Below, piece after piece: positions 7,273 to 13,752 of a stretch of DNA of 19,691 nt. Source of the stretch: an uncultured Oscillospiraceae bacterium. GTDB lineage: Bacteria; Bacillota; Clostridia; Oscillospirales; Acutalibacteraceae. Position 1 is the stretch's first letter. Each line of letters opens with the position of its first letter. Location: NCBI GenBank assembly GCA_900543795.1, contig UQSH01000034.1:1-19691 (forward strand), given 5' to 3'. The position numbers were made by a program, and so were the translations under genes. The notes under the pieces are model-generated. The model searched no databases, had not been told where the DNA came from, and saw nothing but the letters and a program-made list of their open reading frames with translations.

Positions 7273-7291
7273 TTTGTTAAATCTTAACAAA
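7273..7291. promoter_or_regulatory. Rex-like palindrome upstream of gap
   Basis: TTTGTTAA-ATC-TTAACAAA is a perfect palindrome with 8-base arms. The inner arms TTGTTAA and TTAACAA are exactly the half-sites of the clostridial redox repressor Rex, but here they are three bases apart, while the usual site has four. It lies about 25 bases upstream of the gap -35. Alternatively it is a weak A/T-rich hairpin ending the MFS transcript (minus strand, followed by CTTTT). Confidence 0.35.
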
Positions 7292-7333
7292 AAGGGATAA
7301 ACAAAACGATTACTTTATATTGATTTTTTGCTT

Positions 7334-8638
7334 TTAATTACTCTTTTTTTCGTGCTTTTTTAGCAAAATGCAAACGGGCACAAGCGCAAACACGGCAACT
7401 ATTGCGGCGGCGAGGAAGATATTTGAGGTTGGAATTGCTTTAACCTGCCCGAATTCGATATAGGTTGCATTGTTATTTTTAATAACTGCCGCACCGATAT
7501 ATGGGCCGGCAACCATTGGAATAAGCACCTGAAAAACCATACGAACGCCTTGAAAAAGCCCAACCTTATCAGACGGTGTATAATCTCTTATTGTTGCGCT
7601 GACAGAGGCGGAGGTAACGAGAAATGCACCCATCATAACCGTTCCGACAATAATGAGCACGGGGATTGAAACCTGCCTTGCAAAATACATTCCTATAAAT
7701 CCCGCAATAAGAATAACAGACGAGGCAAGCATAAATTTGTATCTGCCCAGCTTATCAATAACGCCGCCGAAAATAACGCAGGCAACTGCGGAAATAACAA
7801 GAATTGCGCCGAGCGGAATTGCATAATCCTTTATTCCGAGCGACTTTTCAAGATAAATGATTATATACGGCATAAACACCTGATAAGAAATATTAAAAAT
7901 GCAAAAGGCGCAGAAGGCTATATAAAGCATTTTATTTGCCTTAACGGTTGACGGAATAAAGCCGTAAAAAATATTTTTGAAATAGCTTTCGCCGTTGACC
8001 TTTATATTAGGCTTATCCTTAACAATAAAAATACTCAGAACTCCGCAAAGAGTTGTTGCCGCACCTACTATAAGATAAAAGGTTTGCCATTCTCCCCTTT
8101 GCTTAAAGCCGTCTAACAAGCCGAAAACGATAAGCAATGCGGCAAGAGGCATAGCTTGAAGAACCGTTTCCGCCTTGCTTCTGTTTGACTCGTTAGTTAT
8201 ATCCGTTACCCAGCTGTTGAATGCGGCGTCTGACGCCGTTGAGCCGAAAAAGGTCATAATGCAATCCATAATAATAACGAGCATTGCCGCCGTTGAAACG
8301 GCATTAGCCGTGTGGAAAGCCCTGCTTGCGTTATCAACCGTTATCAATCCGAAGGACGCAGTTACAATGCCCCAAATAATATATCCTGCCGTTATGAACA
8401 CCTTTCTTTTGCCGATTTTATCGGAAAGTGCGCCCATAACAAGCGTTGTAACGGAGGCGGTTACTGCCGAAGCGGCAACCATGGCGGCAATATCGCTTGC
8501 CGATGCACCTATAACATCAAAAAGATAAACATTAAAATACATATTCTCGATAACCCAAGCAAGCTGACCTGCAAGTCCGAGAATAACTATTCCGAGCCAA
8601 ATTCTGCCCGTTAGCCCATTAGATTTTATTTTGTCCAT
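7334..8638 (-). CDS. Major facilitator superfamily transporter, substrate unknown
   Basis: A 434-residue polytopic membrane protein with about 12 hydrophobic segments in two halves, normal for the superfamily. The loop between helices 2 and 3 carries GALSDKIGKRKVF (69-81), the MFS motif A; a related GGVIDKLGRYKF appears in the second half. The N-terminal helix has an unusual run AWVIENMYFNVYLF, seen in Clostridia sugar-porter-like members (general recollection, not a database result). The protein probably moves a small solute, perhaps a sugar or nucleoside, driven by an ion gradient; substrate cannot be read from sequence. The start is supported by GGGGTGG upstream and by a consensus promoter at 8663-8691. 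It stands alone, divergent from a lipoprotein gene, with no catabolic partner beside it. Confidence 0.85.
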   Translation of the reverse strand: MDKIKSNGLTGRIWLGIVILGLAGQLAWVIENMYFNVYLFDVIGASASDIAAMVAASAVTASVTTLVMGALSDKIGKRKVFITAGYIIWGIVTASFGLITVDNASRAFHTANAVSTAAMLVIIMDCIMTFFGSTASDAAFNSWVTDITNESNRSKAETVLQAMPLAALLIVFGLLDGFKQRGEWQTFYLIVGAATTLCGVLSIFIVKDKPNIKVNGESYFKNIFYGFIPSTVKANKMLYIAFCAFCIFNISYQVFMPYIIIYLEKSLGIKDYAIPLGAILVISAVACVIFGGVIDKLGRYKFMLASSVILIAGFIGMYFARQVSIPVLIIVGTVMMGAFLVTSASVSATIRDYTPSDKVGLFQGVRMVFQVLIPMVAGPYIGAAVIKNNNATYIEFGQVKAIPTSNIFLAAAIVAVFALVPVCILLKKHEKKSN

Positions 8639-8662
8639 AAAGCCACCCCATTCCTTTATTTA

Positions 8663-8691
8663 ATTATCGCAACAAATGGGAATTTTGTCAA
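8663..8691 (-). promoter_or_regulatory. Promoter of the MFS transporter
   Basis: Minus-strand TTGACA (8691-8686), 17-base spacer, GATAAT (8668-8663): the -35 is a full consensus match and the -10 differs by one base. The start codon follows about 25 bases downstream. Confidence 0.8.
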
Positions 8692-8717
8692 TAAACTAAA
8701 TGCTTTAAATAAATGCA

Positions 8718-8746
8718 TTGACATTCAATTCAAATTGAATTATCAT
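8718..8746 (+). promoter_or_regulatory. Promoter of the lipoprotein gene with an internal palindrome
   Basis: TTGACA (8718-8723), 17-base spacer, TATCAT (8741-8746). The spacer holds a perfect palindrome AATTCAA-A-TTGAATT (8727-8741) that reaches the first base of the -10. A protein bound there would block polymerase, so this is a good operator candidate. Confidence 0.75.
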
Positions 8747-8775
8747 ATTATTAATTAATATTTAGAGGTTTTACA

Positions 8776-9156
8776 ATGAAAAGGAAAGAATTTTTAATAA
8801 TTTTACTTGCGGTTGTAATCTGTTGCCTTTCAGCATGCTCATCAGCCCAATCCGTTGATTCGGGCAATGCACAGGCAGGTGCTTCTTCAAGTCAGCAGAG
8901 TGCACAGGGCGAAGCGGCTGAAAATCAGCAGGATTCAGGCAGCTCCTCAGAAGGCGGTTCGGCAGACAATGCAGTTCAATCTGAAAGCGAGGAGAAAACA
9001 ACGCAGGAAACAACAAGCAAAATAGATAAGCATCTTGAAAAGGAAAAGCAAAAAGAAAAAGAACGCGAGGAAAAAGCAAAAGAGCGTGAGGAAAAGAAAG
9101 GGCAAACCACCGAGCCTGCAACAGATGAAAACGGCTGGATTAATAAGTGGTATTAA
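8776..9156 (+). CDS. Small secreted lipoprotein with a low-complexity, charged body
   Basis: The 126-residue product has a lipoprotein signal peptide: KRK at the N-terminus, a hydrophobic core (6-17) and the lipobox L18-S-A-C21. Mature residues 22-80 are rich in Ser, Gln, Ala and Glu, like a disordered surface linker. Residues about 82-110 are almost only Lys, Glu and Arg and probably form a single charged helix. The last residues are DENGWINKWY. No enzyme domain is present and I do not recognise a family. AGAGG lies upstream of the ATG, and the promoter is strong. It is divergent from the MFS gene, and a new promoter follows it, so it is probably monocistronic. It might be a spacer-type surface protein or a remnant; function unknown. 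Confidence 0.8.
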   Translation: MKRKEFLIILLAVVICCLSACSSAQSVDSGNAQAGASSSQQSAQGEAAENQQDSGSSSEGGSADNAVQSESEEKTTQETTSKIDKHLEKEKQKEKEREEKAKEREEKKGQTTEPATDENGWINKWY

Positions 9157-9205
9157 TTTATCTGCAAAAAAATTTTTCTCTTTGCGAAAAAATAAAAAAT
9201 ATGTA

Positions 9206-9234
9206 TTGATTTATCAAATAATATGCTTTATAAT
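9206..9234 (+). promoter_or_regulatory. Promoter of the DUF1846 leader
   Basis: TTGATT (9206-9211), 17-base spacer, TATAAT (9229-9234, perfect). The predicted transcription start is about 9241, only a few bases before hairpin 1 of the leader. No other credible promoter lies between here and the DUF1846 start codon. Confidence 0.7.
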
Positions 9235-9240
9235 ATGTAA

Positions 9241-9313
9241 GTACAGACGGTTGTGCACCACGGGTACAGCCGTCTTATCTTTTTTGCACTGCCTGTGTTC
9301 AACGGGCAGTTTT
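9241..9313 (+). ncRNA. Candidate structured leader RNA with two tandem hairpins
   Basis: Hairpin 1: AGACGGTTGT (9245-9254) pairs with ACAGCCGTCT (9266-9275), one G-U pair, with an inner ACC/GGT helix, and is followed by TATC and six T (9280-9285). Hairpin 2: CTGCCTGT (9289-9296) pairs with ACGGGCAG (9302-9309) around the loop GTTCA, and is followed by four T. GTGCA at 9253-9257 could also pair with TGCAC at 9285-9289, an alternative or pseudoknot pairing. Both hairpins look like terminators, yet they lie between a promoter and DUF1846. This suggests attenuation, a riboswitch-like switch or a short RNA. It matches no riboswitch class that I can recall. A plain terminator of the lipoprotein gene is the alternative. 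Confidence 0.5.
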
Positions 9314-9344
9314 AAATTTACGGCTTGCTCGGAGAGATGGGAAA

Positions 9345-10799
9345 ATGTATAAAACAGGCTTTGATAATGAAAAATATCTTGATATGCAATCAAGCAGAAT
9401 AAGAGAGCGAATATCAGAATTCGGCGGAAAGCTTTATCTTGAATTCGGCGGAAAATTATTTGACGATTATCACGCTTCAAGAGTTTTGCCGGGCTTCAAG
9501 CCCGACAGTAAGCTTCAAATGCTGCTGCAATTGAAGGATGAGGCTGAAATAGTTATCGTTATCAGCACAGATGATATTGAAAACTGCAAGCTTAGGGGCG
9601 ACCTCGGCATAACCTATGATGTTGACACCCTGCGTCTTATTGACGCGTTCAAATCAAAGGGGCTTATGGTTGGAAGCGTTGTTTTAACAAAATACGCTGC
9701 GCACCCGAGGGTTTGCGCCTTTGAGGAAAAGCTCGGAAAGCTTGGATATAAGGTTTATCATCACTACACAATTGAGGGCTATCCATCAAATATTTCTCAT
9801 ATTGTAAGCGACGAGGGCTACGGCAAAAACGATTATATTGAAACAAGCAGACGGCTTGTTATTATAACGGCGCCCGGCCCCGGAAGCGGAAAAATGGCAA
9901 CCTGCCTTTCACAGCTTTATCACGAAAACAAGCGTGGAATAAAAGCAGGCTATGCAAAATTTGAAACCTTCCCTATATGGAATCTTCCGCTTCGCCACCC
10001 CGTTAATATGGCTTATGAGGCGGCAACGGCAGACCTTAACGACATTAATATGATTGACCCATGGCATCTTGAAGCCTACGGCGAAACAACGGTTAACTAC
10101 AACAGAGATGTTGAAATCTTCCCTGTTTTAAAGGCAACCTTTGAAAGAATTTACGGCTCGTGCCCTTACAAATCTCCAACCGATATGGGCGTTAATATGG
10201 CGGGCTACTGTATATTTGATGATGAAGCGGTCAGCGAGGCCTCTCGTCAGGAAATCATCAGAAGATATTTTGCCGCATTGGCAGACGGCGCTTCACACAA
10301 GGATGAAATTTACAAGCTTGAGCTTCTTATGAATCAGGCAGGAATAAGCGAGGACAGCAGGAAATGCACCGTTAGGGCAAGAGAAATTGCGGCTGAAACG
10401 GGAGAGCCTGCGGCGGCAATAGAGCTCAACGACGGAGCGGTTATAACGGGCAAAACCTCCGCGCTTCTCGGATGCTCCTCGGCAATGCTGCTTAACGCAC
10501 TTAAACATCTTGCAGGGATAGATGACGAAAAGCTGCTTATTGTTCCCGAGGTTATCAAGCCCATACAGGAGCTTAAAATAAATCACTTAGGCAACCACAA
10601 CCCAAGGCTTCACACCGACGAGGTGCTTATTGCACTTTCGGTTTCGGCGGTAACGGACAAGGATGCAAAAAAGGCACTTGACTGCCTTTGCAATTTAAAA
10701 AACTGCGAAATGCACTCCTCTGTTTTACTTGCGCAGGTTGACGAAAGCATACTTAAAAAATTAGGCATACGCGTTACCTGCGAGCCTGTAAAAAAATAA
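9345..10799 (+). CDS. DUF1846 (UPF0371) family protein
   Basis: A cytoplasmic protein of 484 residues, near the usual length of about 490-500. The family is conserved in Firmicutes and some Actinobacteria; no reaction is firmly established to my knowledge. Hallmarks seen: FDNEKYL (6-12), the strongly conserved FGGKLYLEFGGKLFDDYHASRVLPGF (within 26-51), a P-loop-like GPGSGK (178-183) followed by MATCLSQLYHE, and KFETFPIWNLPLRHPVN with YEAATADL. The C-terminal part contains NHNPRLHTDEVLIALS. The glycine-rich GPGSGK suggests nucleotide or phosphate binding, which is inference. GGAGAG lies before the ATG. A promoter and a two-hairpin leader precede it, and pyrG follows after 39 bases, so co-transcription with CTP synthase is possible but not certain. 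Confidence 0.95.
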   Translation: MYKTGFDNEKYLDMQSSRIRERISEFGGKLYLEFGGKLFDDYHASRVLPGFKPDSKLQMLLQLKDEAEIVIVISTDDIENCKLRGDLGITYDVDTLRLIDAFKSKGLMVGSVVLTKYAAHPRVCAFEEKLGKLGYKVYHHYTIEGYPSNISHIVSDEGYGKNDYIETSRRLVIITAPGPGSGKMATCLSQLYHENKRGIKAGYAKFETFPIWNLPLRHPVNMAYEAATADLNDINMIDPWHLEAYGETTVNYNRDVEIFPVLKATFERIYGSCPYKSPTDMGVNMAGYCIFDDEAVSEASRQEIIRRYFAALADGASHKDEIYKLELLMNQAGISEDSRKCTVRAREIAAETGEPAAAIELNDGAVITGKTSALLGCSSAMLLNALKHLAGIDDEKLLIVPEVIKPIQELKINHLGNHNPRLHTDEVLIALSVSAVTDKDAKKALDCLCNLKNCEMHSSVLLAQVDESILKKLGIRVTCEPVKK

Positions 10800-10838
10800 T
10801 TTTTATAATATAAAAACACAACCAAGGGGGACCTGATT

Positions 10839-12452
10839 ATGAATAAACCGAAATATATATTCGTTACGGGAGGCGTTGTCAGCGGTCTCGGCAAGGGAAT
10901 AACCGCCGCCTCGCTCGGTAGACTTTTAAAATCAAGAGGGCTTAAAGTTACGGCGCAAAAGCTTGACCCGTATCTTAATGTTGACCCGGGAACAATGAAT
11001 CCCGTTCAGCACGGCGAGGTTTTTGTTACCGATGACGGTGCGGAAACCGACCTTGACCTCGGACACTATGAAAGATTTATTGACGAATCGCTTTCGCAAA
11101 ACTCAAACTTAACCTCGGGCAGAGTTTACTGGAAGGTTATTTCGGATGAGCGAAAGGGCGTTTACGGCGGACAGACAATTCAGATTATTCCGCATGTTAC
11201 AAATGAAATCAAGCGTTCAATCGCACGCAACGCGGACACTGGCGCAGATGTTTGCTTTGTTGAAATCGGCGGAACGATAGGCGACATTGAAAGCCAGCCG
11301 TTTCTTGAAGCAATCCGCCAATTTGCCATTGAATACGGCAGAGAAAACTGCCTTTTCATTCATGTTACTCTCGTTCCGTATCTTGCGGCTTCGGACGAGC
11401 TTAAATCAAAGCCAACCCAGCACAGCGTTAAGGAAATGCTTGCGCTCGGTATTCAGCCTGATATAATCGTTTGCAGAACGGAGCATCCTCTGACAGAGGA
11501 TATAAGAAGAAAGATTGCACTTTTCTGCAATGTCAGCAAGGAATGCGTTATTGAAAACAACAACTGCGATGTGCTTTATGCGGTTCCGATTATGCTTCAC
11601 AAAGAGGGGCTTGACAATGTTGTTATCAAAAGGCTTGGATTAAAATGCGGCGAGCCCAACCTTAAAGATTGGGAGGCGATGCTTGAAGCGCTTCGCAACC
11701 CTATAAGAACAGTTAAAATCGGTATGGTTGGAAAATATGTTGAGCTTCACGACAGCTATATTTCCGTTAATGAAGCACTTAAACACGGCGGAATTGAAAC
11801 ACGCTCTGCCGTTGATATTCGTTGGATAGATTCCGAATCACTTGAGGGTGATGTTGACTTAGACGAAATATTAGGAGATATGGACGGAATTCTCGTTCCG
11901 GGAGGCTTCGGAAGCAGAGGAATTGAGGGCAAAATCAAAGCGGCAAATTACGCAAGAACGAAGAATATTCCCTATCTCGGAATATGCCTCGGAATGCAGA
12001 TTGCGATTATTGAATTTGCAAGAAATGTTCTTGGATTAAAGGACGCAAACTCTGCCGAAATCAATCCCGAAACGCCCTATCCCGTTATTGATATTCTGCC
12101 CGAGCAGAAAAATGTTGAGGAAATGGGCGGAACAATGCGCCTCGGTCAGTACCCCTGCGTGCTCAATCCCGATTCAAAGGCTTATGAGCTTTACGGCGCA
12201 ACAATGATTTATGAGCGCCACCGCCATCGCTATGAGGTTAATAACGATTACAGAGCGGAGCTTCTTAAAGGCGGAATGATTTTCGCAGGCACCTCGCCCG
12301 ATAATCACATTGTTGAAATGATTGAAATTCCAAATCATCCGTGGTTTGTTGCAGGTCAGTTCCACCCGGAATTCAAGAGCAGACCGAATAAACCGCACCC
12401 GCTTTTCCGCGGCTTTGTTACTGCCGCCGCCGAACACAACAAAAGCAAATAA
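10839..12452 (+). CDS. pyrG: CTP synthase
   Basis: This enzyme amidates UTP to CTP with ATP and glutamine, the last step of pyrimidine nucleotide synthesis. The synthetase domain (1-270) opens with FVTGGVVSGLGKGITAASLG (8-27, P-loop) and has DPYLNVDPGTMNP (43-55), HGEVFVTDDGAETDLDLGHYERF (within 58-80) and EIGGTIGDIES. The class I glutamine amidotransferase domain (about 290-537) has PGGFGSRG (354-361), the nucleophile Cys383 in LGICLGMQ, and His509/Glu511 in FHPEFKSRP. The length (537) is standard. AAGGGGG lies about nine bases before the ATG. There is a TATAAT at 10804-10809 but no matching -35, so it may depend on the DUF1846 transcript. The GGG-tract initiation signal known for B. subtilis pyrG is not evident. 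Confidence 0.98.
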   Translation: MNKPKYIFVTGGVVSGLGKGITAASLGRLLKSRGLKVTAQKLDPYLNVDPGTMNPVQHGEVFVTDDGAETDLDLGHYERFIDESLSQNSNLTSGRVYWKVISDERKGVYGGQTIQIIPHVTNEIKRSIARNADTGADVCFVEIGGTIGDIESQPFLEAIRQFAIEYGRENCLFIHVTLVPYLAASDELKSKPTQHSVKEMLALGIQPDIIVCRTEHPLTEDIRRKIALFCNVSKECVIENNNCDVLYAVPIMLHKEGLDNVVIKRLGLKCGEPNLKDWEAMLEALRNPIRTVKIGMVGKYVELHDSYISVNEALKHGGIETRSAVDIRWIDSESLEGDVDLDEILGDMDGILVPGGFGSRGIEGKIKAANYARTKNIPYLGICLGMQIAIIEFARNVLGLKDANSAEINPETPYPVIDILPEQKNVEEMGGTMRLGQYPCVLNPDSKAYELYGATMIYERHRHRYEVNNDYRAELLKGGMIFAGTSPDNHIVEMIEIPNHPWFVAGQFHPEFKSRPNKPHPLFRGFVTAAAEHNKSK

Positions 12453-12462
12453 TCACAAAATC

Positions 12463-12494
12463 AAAGGAGGGCTGTAAAAAACAGTCCTCCTTTT
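12463..12494 (+). terminator. Terminator of pyrG
   Basis: AAAGGAGGGCTGT (12463-12475), loop AAAAA, ACAGTCCTCCTTT (12481-12493), 13 pairs with one G-T, followed by a T-rich stretch. It begins 10 bases after the pyrG stop. With an A-rich left side it can also work leftwards on the small ORF at 12500. Confidence 0.9.
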
Positions 12495-12499
12495 CTGTG

Positions 12500-12739
12500 T
12501 TATGTTGTGTAAAGCGGGGCATTCTCGCTGTAATCGTAATACTCCGTATCTGCCTCCTCGTCATAATAATATTCATAGTCTTCATCGTAATAATAATCAA
12601 TCATATAGCGTTTTTTGCCTGCTTCATCAAGCGAAAGAATTCCGCACAGGCAGGAGAAAACAGAGGGACGGCTTCCCCTTTTAAAAAGATACGCCGTTAT
12701 CAAAGCGAAAAGAACATCAAATGAAATTGAAAAGCCCAA
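12500..12739 (-). CDS. Doubtful small Tyr/Asp-rich protein
   Basis: The frame could encode up to 79 residues from a TTG at 12739, with a hydrophobic N-terminal stretch (SFDVLFALITAYLF), a Cys pair in FSCLCGIL, and an acidic tyrosine-rich tail (RYMIDYYYDEDYEYYYDE and more). No ribosome binding site precedes the TTG. A shorter product could start at the ATG in YMIDYYY (about 34 residues). The frame is open back to a TGA beyond the hairpin at 12743, with no ATG. It lies between two terminators and has no obvious promoter. The biased but regular tail looks more like real coding than noise. It is either a small membrane protein with an unusual start, or the 3' part of a gene whose beginning was lost. 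Confidence 0.35.
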   Translation of the reverse strand: MGFSISFDVLFALITAYLFKRGSRPSVFSCLCGILSLDEAGKKRYMIDYYYDEDYEYYYDEEADTEYYDYSENAPLYTT

Positions 12740-12742
12740 ATT

Positions 12743-12777
12743 AAAGCCGTGTTTGGAAACGCTCCCAACACGGCTTT
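12743..12777. terminator. Terminator at the end of the ECF operon
   Basis: AAAGCCGTGTT pairs with AACACGGCTTT (11 pairs), then one T/C mismatch and two more G-C pairs around a seven-base loop. It stands 15 bases after the stop of the small membrane gene. T-tracts are modest on the minus strand (TTTAATTT) and better on the plus strand (five T), so it may act in both directions. Confidence 0.75.
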
Positions 12778-12791
12778 TTAAACTTTTTCAG

Positions 12792-13058
12792 CTATATTTT
12801 GTTTTTTACTATAACTATTATTGCCAAATCAACAACAAAAAGTGCAAGGGCAATAATTCCGCCAATAAGCGATTTTTTATTTTTTGATTTTATATCCTCG
12901 CCAAGCTCAACTCCCTTTGAGCCCATTGAGAGCGGCACGGCAATTGCAATTGCGCTGAACGCCGGGCAGATACCGACGGTGCATATACTGATTATTGCCA
13001 TCGCAAAGGCAAAATCGGAAAGCCTTTCAAGAATGCTTTTTTCCTTTTTATTCTTCAT
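12792..13058 (-). CDS. Small membrane protein with two hydrophobic segments (DUF4190-like)
   Basis: An 88-residue protein from the ATG at 13058 (MKNKKEKSILERLSDF), chosen because GGGAGGAC lies just upstream; the frame is open to 13088 but the longer form lacks such a site. A basic N-terminus is followed by a first hydrophobic segment (about 17-43, with two Cys and a GICPAFSAIAIAVPL run), a polar loop GSKGVELGEDIKSKNKKS, and a second segment (about 63-83) ending in KNKI. The layout resembles DUF4190-type two-helix proteins; assignment is by look only. It overlaps the end of the ECF S-component gene by 11 bases, so it is translationally coupled and may be an accessory subunit of this transporter or an unrelated passenger. 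Confidence 0.75.
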   Translation of the reverse strand: MKNKKEKSILERLSDFAFAMAIISICTVGICPAFSAIAIAVPLSMGSKGVELGEDIKSKNKKSLIGGIIALALFVVDLAIIVIVKNKI

Positions 13059-13752
13059 AATTGTCCTCCCCGATACCGTATTTAACAATTATTCGGTTTA
13101 TCTTTTTTATAAACGCCTCTCCAAACAAAAAGAGGAAAACGGCAGTTGCCGCACCGAAAACCGCAGAAAACGGAATCCCTGCTGCATAAACCGCTCCAAC
13201 GCTTGCAAGGGAGGGCTCTGTTACCGTCATTAAAACCGTTGAGGCGTCTGCAATAATGCCGTAAACGGCAAAGGTTAGCGCAAAGCCAACAACGGAAAGC
13301 GTCCATTTATTAACCTTGAGCCATTTAAAAATAAGCCCTGCAAGAAAGCCGCAAAGTCCAAGTGCCGCCATTTGAAACGGAGTCCACGCACCCTGACCGA
13401 AAATAAAATTAGATATAAAGGCGGAAAGCGCACCGATGATATATCCCCTTTCCGCACCCAAGCAAACTGCACAGGCAATAACAACGGCACCTATCGGCTT
13501 AAACTGAGGAATGAGATAAAAAACCGCTCTTGAAGCAACGGCAAGTGCAATCAAAACCGCAATGAGCGCCATTTCTCTTGCACTCGGAAACGATTTTTCA
13601 AAGCTGATAAAAAACGGCAAAAGCGAAAGCACAATAACAATTACGGCGCAAAGATAATAGGAATCAGTGCCGACAAAATACTGCCAAAGAATAACTGCGG
13701 CAATACTCAGCACAATAAAAGCGGAAAAAATTATTTTTGAAAAACGCTTCAT
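13048..13752 (-). CDS. ECF transporter S component (substrate-binding membrane subunit)
   Basis: This is the integral membrane subunit that captures the vitamin or other micronutrient of an energy-coupling factor importer. The 234 residues show about eight hydrophobic segments: two at the N-terminus (about 6-25 and 32-50) before a six-helix core that begins at SAREMALIAVLIALAVASRA, a typical S-component first core helix. The core continues with KPIGAVVIACAVCLGAERG and FGQGAWTPFQMAALGLCGFLAG. Most S components have six helices, so the N-terminal pair is extra. It overlaps the ATPase gene by four bases (ATGA) and the small membrane gene by 11. AAGGAG precedes the ATG. The substrate cannot be read: no riboswitch or biosynthesis gene is present. 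A cobalamin or related cofactor is possible but unsupported. Confidence 0.85.
   Translation of the reverse strand: MKRFSKIIFSAFIVLSIAAVILWQYFVGTDSYYLCAVIVIVLSLLPFFISFEKSFPSAREMALIAVLIALAVASRAVFYLIPQFKPIGAVVIACAVCLGAERGYIIGALSAFISNFIFGQGAWTPFQMAALGLCGFLAGLIFKWLKVNKWTLSVVGFALTFAVYGIIADASTVLMTVTEPSLASVGAVYAAGIPFSAVFGAATAVFLFLFGEAFIKKINRIIVKYGIGEDNYEE

Noticed and set aside
9245..9309. Guanidine-II (mini-ykkC) riboswitch
   Set aside because: That class needs two hairpins with ACGR loops. Hairpin 1 contains ACGG but not as a properly closed loop, and hairpin 2 has GTTCA.
9035..9352. Lys-rich plus-strand frame overlapping the lipoprotein and the DUF1846 leader
   Set aside because: It is a frame shift of the charged lipoprotein helix and crosses the promoter and both hairpins.
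10804..10809. TATAAT as a dedicated pyrG promoter
   Set aside because: No acceptable -35 is found at 15-19 bases; the nearest candidate TTACCT is 24 bases away, so I did not list it as a promoter.
12497..12724. Plus-strand Ile/Val-rich frame downstream of pyrG
   Set aside because: The hydrophobic run is the complement of the Tyr/Asp-rich minus-strand tail; it starts within the terminator region and has no ribosome binding site.
12799..13233. 144-residue plus-strand frame antisense to the small membrane protein and S component
   Set aside because: Its hydrophobic composition mirrors the membrane genes on the other strand, which have overlaps, ribosome binding sites and family signatures.
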